Both the position numbers and the translations under genes were made by a program. Positions 31,221-40,639 of a DNA stretch of 64,000 nt are shown one piece after another. The DNA lies in assembly GCF_949298305.1 (NCBI RefSeq), contig NZ_CASFWU010000013.1, positions 1-64,000 of the forward strand, read 5' to 3'. Position 1 is the stretch's first letter, and every line of letters starts with the position of its first letter. The stretch is from an uncultured Bacteroides sp. GTDB taxonomy: Bacteria > Bacteroidota > Bacteroidia > Bacteroidales > Bacteroidaceae. The notes beneath the pieces are model-generated. The model saw only the letters and a program-made list of their open reading frames with translations. It ran no database searches and was not told the origin of the DNA.

Positions 31221-33161
31221 TTACTTTTGGGCGGCTTGCAGCATTCCGTTGGTAGCGATGACGGCCCTTTCGTCCAGCAACTTTCCCAAAACCTTGCAGA
31301 TGGCGTCCTTGTCTGCCGTTGTAATCCGTTCGGCGAGTGTTCCCGGACTGATAGGCTCTCCGCTGACTTGCTTGAGAATTTCGTTGCGGAGCTCATCGTC
31401 GGAAGGAGACTGTTCGAGCGGTTTTCCCTGCCTGCCCAGGCAGGTGTCGCACAGGCCGCATTCGTGATTGTTCTTCTCGCCGAAATAGTAGAGGAGTTTG
31501 CGGCTGCGGCAGGCCGATTCATTGGTGGCATAGTCCAGCATGGCTTCTATGCGTCGGACGTAGCGTTCCTTCCGTTCTTCATAAACACTTGGCGGAATGA
31601 GGAGGTGTTTGGTTTCAACCCTTTCGCGCGTATATATTATATAAGGTGTCTTTTTGCGGGGAATGTAGCTCACGATGTGTAGTCTGGCCAGCTGTACCAG
31701 CGAGTTGTACACCTGTACGCGGGTCATTCCTGTGCGTACGGACAGTGACTCTTCGTTGATGAAGGCGTAGTCTGTGAACAGACCGGTGTAGGAACGGAGA
31801 ATGATTTGTATGAGTTTGTCTGTATCTTCGCCCAGTCCCTTCAGCTTGTACAATTCGTCTTTGCGGACGGTAAACAGCAGGCGCGAGGCGTTGTCCTGTT
31901 CGTCGGTGTACTCCAGGTAGCCTGCCTGCGTCAGTATTTTCAGCGCACTGTCTACCGGTACGGGGAAGTGCTTGAACTTCCGGCAGAAGTCCTCGATGTT
32001 AAATTCGCGTATGCAGCCCATCCCGTCGCCCATGGCCATCTGGTAATAGTATTGCAGGTGTTCGTACACTTCCTTGATATAGTCCTTTTCGGGGAAGGTG
32101 TCCGGAATGCGTTTGTGCAGGGTTGTCTTGTCTGTTTCCGAGTAGAGGATGACGGCGTAGGCCTTCTGTCCGTCGCGTCCGGCCCGGCCCGCTTCCTGAA
32201 AGTAGGCTTCGATGGAATCGGGCAGGTCGAGGTGGACGACCAGACGAACGTCGGGCTTGTCGATGCCCATGCCGAAGGCGTTGGTGGCCACAATGACGCG
32301 GCTCTCGCCCGTCTGCCAGCGTTGCTGGCGGATGTCCTTTGTCGCGTCGTCCAGTCCGGCGTGGTAGAAGTCGGCGGTGATGTGTTCCTGGTTCAGCAGT
32401 TCGGTCACTTCCTTGGTGCGGCGCCGGTTGCGCACGTACACGATGGCGCTTCCTTCCAGGCGTCTCAGGATGTGGAGCAGTTCGGCCGGCTTGTTCTCCG
32501 TGCGTCGGACGATGTAGGCCAGATTGGTGCGTTCGAAACTCATGCGGAACACGTTTTCCCGGCGGAAGTGCAGGCGCAGCTGGATGTCCTTCACCACTTC
32601 GGGGGTGGCGGTAGCCGTCAGTGCCAGTACGGGGACATCCGGTAGCAGGTCGCGTATTTCGGCTATCTTCAGGTAGGCGGGGCGGAAGTCGTAGCCCCAT
32701 TGTGAGATGCAGTGGCTCTCGTCTACCGTAATCATGCTGACGTTCATCTTCTGCACCTTGATGCGGAAGATTTCCGTTCCCAGCCGCTCGGGGGAGATGT
32801 AGAGAAACTTGTAGTTGCCGAAGATGCAGTTATCCAGCGTGTTGAGTATTTCCTGCCTGCTCATGCCGGAGTGGATGGCCAGTGCCCGTATGCCCCGTTT
32901 CTTCAGGTTCTGTACCTGGTCCTTCATCAGGGCTATCAGCGGGGTGATTACCAGGCAGAGTCCGTCGCGGGCCAGGGCAGGTACCTGGAAGGTGATGGAT
33001 TTTCCGCCGCCCGTGGGCATCAGTCCTAGCGTGTCTTTGCCGGAACCGATGCTCCCGATGATTTCTTCCTGTATGCCGCGGAAGGCGTCATAGCCCCAAT
33101 ACTGCTTCAATATTTGCAGGTAGGTGCTGGCCGATGACGGTTGTGTGCCGGTGCTGCTCAT
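31221..33161 (-). CDS. recQ: ATP-dependent DNA helicase RecQ
   Basis: 646 residues. SF2 helicase motifs are complete: Q-motif region WGYDAFRGIQEEII, Walker A MPTGGGKS, DESHCISQWGYDFRP, and the motif VI segment YFQEAGRAGRDGQ. The RQC zinc site (CRSRKLLYYFGE, then CGLCDTC) lies late, at about 555-590. The C-terminus is a short winged-helix-like segment and I see no HRDC domain. It follows recJ by 20 bases on the same strand; RecQ unwinding with RecJ 5'-3' digestion is a known end-processing pair. Confidence 0.94.
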   Translation of the reverse strand: MSSTGTQPSSASTYLQILKQYWGYDAFRGIQEEIIGSIGSGKDTLGLMPTGGGKSITFQVPALARDGLCLVITPLIALMKDQVQNLKKRGIRALAIHSGMSRQEILNTLDNCIFGNYKFLYISPERLGTEIFRIKVQKMNVSMITVDESHCISQWGYDFRPAYLKIAEIRDLLPDVPVLALTATATPEVVKDIQLRLHFRRENVFRMSFERTNLAYIVRRTENKPAELLHILRRLEGSAIVYVRNRRRTKEVTELLNQEHITADFYHAGLDDATKDIRQQRWQTGESRVIVATNAFGMGIDKPDVRLVVHLDLPDSIEAYFQEAGRAGRDGQKAYAVILYSETDKTTLHKRIPDTFPEKDYIKEVYEHLQYYYQMAMGDGMGCIREFNIEDFCRKFKHFPVPVDSALKILTQAGYLEYTDEQDNASRLLFTVRKDELYKLKGLGEDTDKLIQIILRSYTGLFTDYAFINEESLSVRTGMTRVQVYNSLVQLARLHIVSYIPRKKTPYIIYTRERVETKHLLIPPSVYEERKERYVRRIEAMLDYATNESACRSRKLLYYFGEKNNHECGLCDTCLGRQGKPLEQSPSDDELRNEILKQVSGEPISPGTLAERITTADKDAICKVLGKLLDERAVIATNGMLQAAQK

Positions 33162-33181
33162 GAGGTGTGTGGACAGGCGGT

Positions 33182-34903
33182 TCAGTTCCGGTTGGGTTTG
33201 ATGTCTTCAATCTGCAGCTGCACCTCGCCCCGCTTGTGGGTGTTCTCCTCGATGGTGTAGCAAATGTCGAACGAGCGCTTGGTCTTGATGAAGCGCACGT
33301 GCGAGCTTTGTCCGAAGGCAATGCCGTTCATCACGTTGTTCGACTTGTTGTCCACCAGTTCCAGCTTGATGTGCTCCTGGTCGCGGCCCACTACCTTGCT
33401 GGTGCCGTAGTCGTAGACGTTGTGCGTGCAGAACACCGGCTTGACATTGTCCGGCCCGAAGGGGTTGAACTTCTTCAGGTCGCTGAAGAACTTGGGGGTG
33501 ATGTCCTTGAAGTCAATTTCCGCATGGATGTCTATGACGGCGCTCATCTGTTCGGGCAGGATGTTCTGAGACACAAACTCCTCGAAGCGGCGCGAGAATT
33601 CGGGCACGTTCTCTACCTTCATGGAGAGGCCTGCGGCATAGGTATGCCCGCCGAAGTTCTCCAGCAGGTCGCGGCAGTACTCGATGGCCTTGTAGACATC
33701 GAACCCCGAGACGGAGCGTGCCGAGCCGGTGGCCATGTCGTTGGTGCGTGTCAGCACCACGGCAGGCCGGTAGTAGATTTCCGTCAGGCGCGAGGCCACG
33801 ATGCCGATGACCCCCTTGTGCCAGTCTTTGTTGTAGAGCACAATGGAGCGGCGGTCGGCCAGGCTGTCCAGTCCTGCCACAATGCGGTTGGCCTCTTCGG
33901 TCATGCTTTTGTCCAGGTCTTTGCGCGTTTCGTTGTACTGGTTGATTTGCCCCGCCTTTTCCAGCGCCAGCAAGAAGTCTTTCTCCGTGAGCAGGTCCAC
34001 AGCTTCCTTCCCGTTCTGGATGCGTCCCGAGGCGTTGATGCGCGGGCCAATCTTGAACACGATGTCGCTGATGGTGATTTCCTTCTCCGTCAGTCCGCAC
34101 ACGTCGATGATGGCTTTCAGGCCCACGCTGGGATTGCTGTTCAGCTGCTTCAGGCCGTGGTAGGCCAGGATGCGGTTCTCGCCCATGATGGGCACGATGT
34201 CCGAGGCAATGCTGACGGCTACCAGGTCCAGCAGGGGGATGAGGTGATGGAACTCAATGCCGTTGCTGAGGGCAAAGGCCTGCATGAACTTGAAGCCCAC
34301 GCCGCAACCCGACAGGTGCTCGTAGGGATAGGTGTTGTCGGCCCGTTTGGCATTCAGGATGGCCACGGCGGACGGCAGCACGTCGTCGGGTACGTGGTGG
34401 TCGCAGATGATGAAGTCGATGCCTTTTTCCTTGGCATACGCAATCTCCTCTACGGCTTTGATGCCGCAGTCCAGCACGATGACCAGCCCCACTCCTGTGC
34501 TTGCGGCATAGTCCACTCCCTTGAGTGACACCCCGTAGCCTTCATTGTAGCGGTCGGGGATGTAGTAGTCTATGTTCGAATAGAACTGTTGGATAAACTT
34601 GTAGACCAGTGCCACGGCGGTGGTGCCGTCTACGTCATAGTCTCCGTAAATCAGTATTCTTTCTTTCTTTCCCATTGCCTTGTTCAGGCGTTCCACGGCC
34701 ACATTCATGTCCTTCATCAGGAAAGGGTCGTATAGGTCAGGCAGTTGCGGGCGGAAGAACTTCCGGGCTTCGGCTTCGGTCGTTATTCCCCGCTCCACCA
34801 GCAGTTTGCCAAGTATGGGGCTAATCCCCAGCGCTTGGGCCAGTTTCTGGCTTGCTTCTGTCTGTTCGGGTGTAATGGGCAAATAATTCCATTTGTGAGT
34901 CAT
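33182..34903 (-). CDS. recJ: Single-stranded-DNA-specific exonuclease RecJ
   Basis: 573 residues, normal RecJ length. The DHH domain has IYGDYDVDGTTAVAL (about 80), DCGIKA and CDHHVPDD (about 160). The DHHA1 domain has GGHTYAAGLSM (about 400), and an OB-type C-terminal domain follows. RecJ degrades ssDNA 5' to 3' with Mn2+/Mg2+ in recombination and mismatch repair. It is the first gene of the recJ-recQ pair. Confidence 0.95.
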   Translation of the reverse strand: MTHKWNYLPITPEQTEASQKLAQALGISPILGKLLVERGITTEAEARKFFRPQLPDLYDPFLMKDMNVAVERLNKAMGKKERILIYGDYDVDGTTAVALVYKFIQQFYSNIDYYIPDRYNEGYGVSLKGVDYAASTGVGLVIVLDCGIKAVEEIAYAKEKGIDFIICDHHVPDDVLPSAVAILNAKRADNTYPYEHLSGCGVGFKFMQAFALSNGIEFHHLIPLLDLVAVSIASDIVPIMGENRILAYHGLKQLNSNPSVGLKAIIDVCGLTEKEITISDIVFKIGPRINASGRIQNGKEAVDLLTEKDFLLALEKAGQINQYNETRKDLDKSMTEEANRIVAGLDSLADRRSIVLYNKDWHKGVIGIVASRLTEIYYRPAVVLTRTNDMATGSARSVSGFDVYKAIEYCRDLLENFGGHTYAAGLSMKVENVPEFSRRFEEFVSQNILPEQMSAVIDIHAEIDFKDITPKFFSDLKKFNPFGPDNVKPVFCTHNVYDYGTSKVVGRDQEHIKLELVDNKSNNVMNGIAFGQSSHVRFIKTKRSFDICYTIEENTHKRGEVQLQIEDIKPNRN

Positions 34904-35027
34904 TATTATATATTATTTTTCTTTCTTCTTTCTCAGGTGCCCTCTGGGGGCGGGTCGTTGCCAGTTCGGGCTGCATGTTCCGGGACCTGGCTTACTGTTG
35001 GCAAGGTCGTTCTTTCTCAACAAGCTG

Positions 35028-35035
35028 TAAAGGTA
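35028..35035 (-). promoter_or_regulatory. Possible -7 box of recJ
   Basis: TACCTTTA on the minus strand, about 125 bases before recJ. One base off the consensus and no clear -33; tentative. A hairpin (AGGTGTTGGCA/TGCCAAAACCT) lies at 35118-35144. Confidence 0.3.
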
Positions 35036-35155
35036 TAAAAAAGTCTTGAAATGTAGAATAGTTCTAAAGAAAATCTTTCCTGTATGCAGATTTTATGCGT
35101 CCGGAAGAGCGGTTGGCAGGTGTTGGCACACGATGCCAAAACCTGTCTGTTTTGC

Positions 35156-35185
35156 TTGCCTTTCCGCGGGTTTGCATTATCTTTG
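35156..35185 (+). promoter_or_regulatory. Promoter reading into yaaA
   Basis: TTG (35156-35158), exactly 19 bases, then TATCTTTG (35178-35185): a full match to the Bacteroides consensus. It lies about 285 bases before the yaaA ATG, so the leader would contain the whole MITE-like element. Confidence 0.7.
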
Positions 35186-35267
35186 TCCCTGATACGTTTT
35201 CAAGGAGTTGTCCTTGGCCGTAACAACCAATGTGAAGAGACTTACAGTATCAAGCATTATAAATTGA

Positions 35268-35448
35268 CTCAAGTTTCGCAAGTGCGAAACTTCCAGGAGT
35301 TAAAGGGCTTAAAGGAGTTATCGCCCGTCTTGGACGGGCTTAGGAGTTAAAAGCCAATAGAAAAACAAACAACTCACAATGTATTGGCTTAACTCCTTAA
35401 CTTCTTAACTGCTTAACTACCAGAGAAATATTAAATCTGAAACTTAAG
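35268..35448. repeat. MITE-like element (copy 2) in the yaaA leader
   Basis: Ends are inverted: CTCAAGTTTCG at the left, CTGAAACTTAAG at the right. Inside are AAGTTTCGCA/TGCGAAACTT, GCCCGTC/GACGGGC and a long arm pair GGAGTTAAAAGCCAATA/TATTGGCTTAACTCC. AAATTGA occurs on both sides (35261-35267 and 35453-35459), possibly a target duplication. The right half, from GGCTTAGGAGTTAAAAGCC on, is nearly identical to 63720-63823. Confidence 0.75.
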
Positions 35449-35469
35449 AAACAAATTGATATACCCGCT

Positions 35470-36234
35470 ATGCTTACATTCATCTCCTGTGCCAAGACCA
35501 TGGCGTCGCGCTGTACGCTTTCAGTGCCTGAAGTAACCGTTCCCCGTTTCGAGGCCGAAGCCTTGCAGAACGCGTTGGCCATGTCCAAATATTCCGCCTC
35601 CGAGCTGGAGAGCCTGCTTCGTGTCAATGCGAAGATTGCTGCCGAGAACCGCCTGCGCTACCACGACTTCTGCTCCGAGGACAACCGTCCGATGCCTGCC
35701 CTGTGTGCCTATACCGGTGCGGTGTTCAAGCGCATCGCTCCCAAGACTTTTACGGCGGATGACTTTCTTTATGCCCAGCAGCATCTGTTCATCACTTCTT
35801 TCCTCTACGGTCTGCTCCGCCCGCTGGACGGCATCCGCCCTTATCGGCTGGAGGGCGACGTCCGCCTGCCCGAAAGGGGAGGAAAGACCCTGTTCGACTA
35901 CTGGAAACCGCTGCTGACGGACTTCTTCATCGGCGAGGTGAAACGGCAGGGCGGGGTGCTGGTCAATCTGGCCAGTGCCGAAATGAAGGAACTCTTCGAC
36001 TGGAAACGGGTGGAGGCCGAGGTGCGGGTGGTGACGCCCGACTTCCGCGTGTGGAAGGACGGCGGGCTGAAGACTGTTGTCATCTATGCCAAAATGTGCC
36101 GTGGCGAGATGACGCGTTTCATTCTGAAGAACCGTATCGACTCGCCCGACGGTCTGCGTGCGTTCACTTGGGAGGGATTCAGTCTGGACGAGGAGCGCAG
36201 CACCGGAGACCACTGGCTGTTTACCTTGCAATAG
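35470..36234 (+). CDS. yaaA: Peroxide stress protein YaaA (DUF328)
   Basis: 254 residues, full length for the family. Conserved segments are MLTFISCAKTM, ALCAYTGAVFKRI, FITSFLYGLLRPLDGIRPYR, LVNLASAEM and VIYAKMCRGEMTRF. In E. coli YaaA lowers free iron and protects DNA during peroxide stress. It has its own long leader containing a repeat element that ends 21 bases before the start codon. Confidence 0.93.
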   Translation: MLTFISCAKTMASRCTLSVPEVTVPRFEAEALQNALAMSKYSASELESLLRVNAKIAAENRLRYHDFCSEDNRPMPALCAYTGAVFKRIAPKTFTADDFLYAQQHLFITSFLYGLLRPLDGIRPYRLEGDVRLPERGGKTLFDYWKPLLTDFFIGEVKRQGGVLVNLASAEMKELFDWKRVEAEVRVVTPDFRVWKDGGLKTVVIYAKMCRGEMTRFILKNRIDSPDGLRAFTWEGFSLDEERSTGDHWLFTLQ

Positions 36235-36416
36235 GCGGCTGACGTTTTGTCGCCTTTCGGCTGGTTCCGCTTTCTTTCGGACGTGAATTGGCACGATGGG
36301 CTGACATGGCTGTTTCCGCTTGCTTCCAAAATAGGAGAGATCGGGATGTATGACTTTCATAAATATGCAGGAAAACCGCTTTGGAATGCAGGAATTATAC
36401 GTTTTGTGACATGGAC

Positions 36417-36570
36417 AATGCTTGTTTTTTCTGCGGACATTGCTTGTCCCGTGCTGCCACAATGCTTGCACGGTTCGGCACCCATGCTTGTGCGGAGCAA
36501 TCGCAATGCTTGTTGTTGTGGAAAACTTGCCTTCGGGGAGCGGAAAACACCGCTTGTCCGCCTTCTTCCG
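36417..36570. repeat. Seven 22-bp units (ATGCTTG array) after yaaA
   Basis: Seven consecutive 22-base units begin AATGCTTGTT, ATTGCTTGTC, AATGCTTGCA, CATGCTTGTG, AATGCTTGTT, TTGCCTTCGG and ACCGCTTGTC. The GCTTG position is kept while the rest varies. It lies between the converging yaaA and AraC genes. Nothing else is seen in 36235-36726. Confidence 0.85.
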
Positions 36571-36726
36571 CCCGCTTTTTCTTCTCTTTCAAATGTAAGG
36601 ATTTCGCTATTCTGCTGATGGGTAGCGGAATAGGCTCTTGCTTCTTCGTTTTTCCGTACCGGCCTTTCCTGCGGGTCGAAATACGCCATTCTCGGGCGGT
36701 AGGAAATGCAAAGTGTCAGAATGTCA

Positions 36727-37584
36727 TCAGTGATAGGAGTGGCGGTATTCCTGCGGGGTGACGCCCGTCAGCTTCTTGAACAGGCGGTTGAAGTAAGAGT
36801 AGTCGTCGAATCCCAGTGTGAAGGCCACGTTCTTCACCGACATTTCGTCGGTGACCAGTATCAGCTGTGCCTTTTCAATCTTCTTCTGGTTGATGTATTG
36901 CAGGGGGGTGATGCCGGTCTCCTGCTTGAAGAGGCGGATGAAGTGGTCCTTGGACAGGCAGGTGTCATTGGCCAGCCCGTCCAGCTCTATGCTTTCGTAG
37001 ATGTGGTTGTGTATGTAGCCGAGTGCTTTTTCTATCCGTTCGTCCTTGTTCCGGACTTTTTCCTGCGCCCGCTTCATGAAGTGGGACAGCAGTTGGTAGA
37101 CGATGCCGCGCGACTCCACCTTGTCGCAGAAGGCGCGCTGTTTGTTCTTCAGTACATTCTGCATCAGTGTGGGGTCGTTGTCATACGACGTAGGGTCCGA
37201 CTTGGGCAGGCGCATGTGCGGGTTGATGGTGCAGAGGCGCTTGATGAGGGCCAGGTCCAGTTCGCCTGCGGGGATTTCTATGGGAAAGTCCCATTCGTCC
37301 AGAATGCTGCTTCCCTGTTGGTGCTCTTCGTAGATGTGCAGGTAATAGTGGCAGAAGTATGCGTTGCAGATGTAGCTGTGGCTGGTGAAAGCCGGGATGA
37401 AGTACATGTGGTTGGGCTTCAGTTGGAAGATGCCTGTGGGAAGTTCTATTTGTGCGTAGCCTTCGGTCACATAGTAAAGGCGCATGAAGGGGCTGTTCAC
37501 GTTCTTCCAGTTCCAGTCTGCGTTGTGTATGGCCAGGCCAACGTTCAGAACCAGCGGGTGCAGTTGGTCGATGGATATGCTCAT
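36727..37584 (-). CDS. AraC family transcriptional regulator of the glycan locus
   Basis: 285 residues: an N-terminal cupin-like sensing domain (about 20-150, with MRLYYVTEGYAQIELP and FIPAFTSHSY) and a C-terminal double helix-turn-helix (about 190-285, IELDGLANDTCLSKDHFIRL, VAFTLGFDDYSYFNRLFKKL). It is divergent from the GH51 gene and probably controls it and the following genes in response to a sugar. A motif just upstream of its own promoter recurs before GH29. Confidence 0.92.
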   Translation of the reverse strand: MSISIDQLHPLVLNVGLAIHNADWNWKNVNSPFMRLYYVTEGYAQIELPTGIFQLKPNHMYFIPAFTSHSYICNAYFCHYYLHIYEEHQQGSSILDEWDFPIEIPAGELDLALIKRLCTINPHMRLPKSDPTSYDNDPTLMQNVLKNKQRAFCDKVESRGIVYQLLSHFMKRAQEKVRNKDERIEKALGYIHNHIYESIELDGLANDTCLSKDHFIRLFKQETGITPLQYINQKKIEKAQLILVTDEMSVKNVAFTLGFDDYSYFNRLFKKLTGVTPQEYRHSYH

Positions 37585-37612
37585 GGCTTCGGTTGTTGGT
37601 TTAAGGATAGGG

Positions 37613-37643
37613 TAAAGATAGGCTTTCTTGCTTTATTGTCAAA
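37613..37643 (-). promoter_or_regulatory. Promoter of the AraC regulator
   Basis: On the minus strand TTTG (37640-37643), 19 bases, TATCTTTA (37613-37620): near-perfect consensus, 29 bases before the start codon. Confidence 0.7.
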
Positions 37644-37648
37644 GCGAA

Positions 37649-37683
37649 TGTCGATATATTTCCATCGATTGCCGATAATGTCG
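37649..37683. promoter_or_regulatory. Candidate regulator site in the AraC/GH51 divergent region
   Basis: TGTCGATAT (37649-37657), TTGCCGATAATG and CGATAATGTCG (37673-37683) cluster directly upstream of the AraC -33 box. The same words recur at 40640-40678 before GH29. A possible GH51 -7 box, TATTTTTG, is at 37770-37777. Confidence 0.5.
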
Positions 37684-37891
37684 TGTGTTTGGATGGTTTT
37701 AGTCATGCTGATGCCGATTTTATGCAGTGATTGGTCGGAATAATCCTACGCAATTTGCGCTTTTATTGCTATTTTTGGGGTGGAATTTGCAAGAGAGAGA
37801 ATCTGTTGATGTTCCTTCCGGCCCGACGGCCGGAAAGAGGAAATGTACATGTTTGACCTTTGACTTAAAAACACATCATTTAGTTTCTGCC

Positions 37892-40426
37892 ATGAAAAAA
37901 GTATCTGTCTATTTGTGCGCCGCGCTCCTGTCGGGGCTGGGCGCCTGCCAGTCGCCTGAGCCGGACATGACTCTGAATGTAGACCTGGCTTCGCATGAGG
38001 CGGACTTTCCGTCCACCATGTATGGAATCTTTTTTGAGGAAATCAACCACGCCGGCGACGGCGGGCTCTATGCGGAGATGCTGATGAACCGCAGCTTCGA
38101 GGAGCGGGTACTGCCCGAAGGCTACCGGGTGGAGAACGGGGAACTGGTGGCTCCTTCCGTGATGAACCACATGGCCGGCCGGCCTACACCGGGCCGTTAT
38201 CGTTGGGGCACCGACCCTTGTCCGGGCTGGGAGCTCTCCAGACAGGGACAGGCTGAGGCCGACATGCGGCTGGTGACCGACCAGCCCAATTTCGCAACGG
38301 CTCCCACTTCGTTGCAGGTGGATGTAAAGCGGCTGGACGGAGGTGTCTCGTTGGTCAACAAGGGCTATTGGGGCGTAGCGTTGCAGAAAGACGCTTCCTA
38401 CAACCTGCGCATGTACGTCCGCAGCCCGAAGGCAGAAGGGCAGCTGGCCGTGCGCCTGTTGGCCTCCGATGGCCGCGAGTTGGGGAAGAGCAGTTTCGAC
38501 CTTCGGGCCGACAACCGGTGGCACGAGTATAAGGCAGCTCTGACGGCTGCCGACACGACTACCGCCGGCCGCCTTGCCATCGACCTGCCGGCGGAGGGAA
38601 CCTATTATTTTGACTATGTCTCCCTCTTCCCGGCTGAGACCTACAAGAACCGCGAGAACGGAATGAGGGTCGACGTGGCCCGTATGCTGGAAGGGTTGCA
38701 TCCGGCGTTCATCCGCTGGCCGGGAGGCTGCATCGTGGAAGGCATTACGTTGGTGAACCGCGTGGAGTGGAAGAAAACGTTGAGCGACCCTGCCGCCCGT
38801 CCGGGGCAGTATGACACTTGGGGCTACCGCAACACCTACGGCTTCGGCTACAAGGAGTTCCTGCAATTCTGCGAAGACATAGGAGCCAAGGGCATGTACG
38901 TGTGCAACGTGGGCATCTCCTGCCAGGCACGCAGCGGCGAGGCCTGCACGGACAAGGAAGCCGAGGCCTATCTGCAAGATGCGCTCGATGCCATCGAATA
39001 TGCCATCGGCGATACGGACACCCGCTGGGGAGCCGTACGCGCCAGTGAGGGACACCCCGCCCCCTATCCGTTGGCTTATGTGGAGATAGGCAATGAAAAC
39101 TCGGGACCCGTCTACGACCGTCGTTTCGACATGTTCTACGGGGCCATCAAAGCCAAATATCCCCAGTTGACCCTTATCTCCAACCACGGGCTGGGAGGCG
39201 TCGGCACAACCTGTCAGCCGGATATGATAGACCCGCACTGGTATGTGGAACCCGAATATTTCTTCAAGAATGACAGCATCTTCGACAAGCACGAACGGGG
39301 CAAGTACGACGTCTACGTGGGAGAATATGCCTGCAACCAGGGTGTAGGCGGCGGAAACATGCTGGCCGCTCTGAGTGAAGCCGCCTTCATCACCGGCATG
39401 GAGCGCAACTGCGACTTGGTGAAGATGGCGTCTTATGCGCCGTTGCTTGAGAACAGGAACGACCGTGGCTGGCCGACGAACCTGATATGGATGTCCAACC
39501 ATCAGGTGGTGGGCCGTACCTCTTATTATGTCCAGAAGATGTTTGCCGAGAACAAGCCTACCTATAACCTGAAACTGGAGGGCAGCGTAACGCCGGAGGC
39601 CATCGAGCCTTTTGTGGATAAGGACGGATATGTCGGCGTGGGAACCTGGAGCACGCAAATCCAGTTCCGCAACCTGAAGGTGACCGACGCTGCCGGAAAA
39701 GCGATGGAAGCCGACCTGGCAGACTCGCTGCAATGGGAGGCGTTGCGAGGCGAGTGGACACTGGAAGACGGTGCCTATACGCAGAGCAGAAATGAAAACC
39801 GTACGGCCCTGATTTGGAAGGCGGGCAAAGCCGGGCCGGGAAGTACCGTTGAGTTTGAGGTGAAGAAGCTGGGCGGACAAGAAGGTTTCCTGTTCTATCT
39901 GGGTTTGGAAAATGCCGACCTGAAGAGCGGATACATGCTCAATGCCGGCGGATGGGGAAACACGGCAACCGCCATCGAAAAACTTCAAAACGGCGGGTCG
40001 TCCGTCTTCTCGGAGCAGATAAACGATTGTTTGGATGAAGGAAACTGGCATAAGGTGCGTGTTCGCATCGCCGACAACGGGGCCGACTATTATCTGGACG
40101 ACAAACTGATACTGTCTCATCAGAATGGTCCGCTGAAGCGTAAGTTCTATGTAGCCGGCTATGACGAGGCTGCCAATGAAGTGGTTTTGAAAGTGGTCAA
40201 CGCTTCCGACCGTCCCAGCCTTGCCCAAATCAATCTGAACGGAGGCGATGTCAGTCCTGTGGGACGTGTAATCACGTTGAGTGCCGCTTCCAAACTCGAC
40301 GAGAATTCTTTTGAGGAGCCGCTGAAGATTGTTCCTCAAGAAACGGAATACGACGGTTTCGCTTCTTCGTTCCAGTATGAATTCAAACCCAATTCGGTCA
40401 ACATATTAAGAATAAAGAAAAAATGA
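37892..40426 (+). CDS. GH51 alpha-L-arabinofuranosidase, lipoprotein
   Basis: About 844 residues from MKKVSVYLCAALLSGLGACQS, a lipoprotein signal with Cys near residue 19. The GH51 domain shows MYGIFFEEINHAGDGGLYAE, the acid/base Glu in EIGNENSG and the nucleophile Glu in YVGEYACNQG. An inserted carbohydrate-binding-like domain (about 120-240) and a second one near the C-terminus (concanavalin-like, about 600-740) are present. It releases terminal arabinofuranose from arabinan or arabinoxylan. The 55 extra in-frame codons upstream lie in promoter DNA. Confidence 0.93.
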   Translation: MKKVSVYLCAALLSGLGACQSPEPDMTLNVDLASHEADFPSTMYGIFFEEINHAGDGGLYAEMLMNRSFEERVLPEGYRVENGELVAPSVMNHMAGRPTPGRYRWGTDPCPGWELSRQGQAEADMRLVTDQPNFATAPTSLQVDVKRLDGGVSLVNKGYWGVALQKDASYNLRMYVRSPKAEGQLAVRLLASDGRELGKSSFDLRADNRWHEYKAALTAADTTTAGRLAIDLPAEGTYYFDYVSLFPAETYKNRENGMRVDVARMLEGLHPAFIRWPGGCIVEGITLVNRVEWKKTLSDPAARPGQYDTWGYRNTYGFGYKEFLQFCEDIGAKGMYVCNVGISCQARSGEACTDKEAEAYLQDALDAIEYAIGDTDTRWGAVRASEGHPAPYPLAYVEIGNENSGPVYDRRFDMFYGAIKAKYPQLTLISNHGLGGVGTTCQPDMIDPHWYVEPEYFFKNDSIFDKHERGKYDVYVGEYACNQGVGGGNMLAALSEAAFITGMERNCDLVKMASYAPLLENRNDRGWPTNLIWMSNHQVVGRTSYYVQKMFAENKPTYNLKLEGSVTPEAIEPFVDKDGYVGVGTWSTQIQFRNLKVTDAAGKAMEADLADSLQWEALRGEWTLEDGAYTQSRNENRTALIWKAGKAGPGSTVEFEVKKLGGQEGFLFYLGLENADLKSGYMLNAGGWGNTATAIEKLQNGGSSVFSEQINDCLDEGNWHKVRVRIADNGADYYLDDKLILSHQNGPLKRKFYVAGYDEAANEVVLKVVNASDRPSLAQINLNGGDVSPVGRVITLSAASKLDENSFEEPLKIVPQETEYDGFASSFQYEFKPNSVNILRIKKK

Positions 40427-40639
40427 CGGCCGGACAGAGAACGGAAGACAAATGATTTGAGATGATGAATCTCGGCAAAGTGTCGCTTGGGGCACGGGTT
40501 GCATGATGCTTGTGGTTATATACCTTATTATTGTGTTGTATCATGCAATTCCGTGCCCGATTGTTTTAGGAAGGCGTTGGACCCAGGTCGAGGGAGTTTG
40601 AGGAGGCGGAAATGAGGCCGTTTTAAGCTTGATAGCGCA

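Noticed and set aside
36417..36570. 22-bp arrays as CRISPR
   Set aside because: Repeats and spacers are too short, the variable parts are 3-17 bases, and there are no cas genes in the window.
37880..40339. 819-codon minus-strand frame opposite GH51
   Set aside because: Antisense shadow; no motifs, and the plus strand shows GH51 catalytic segments.
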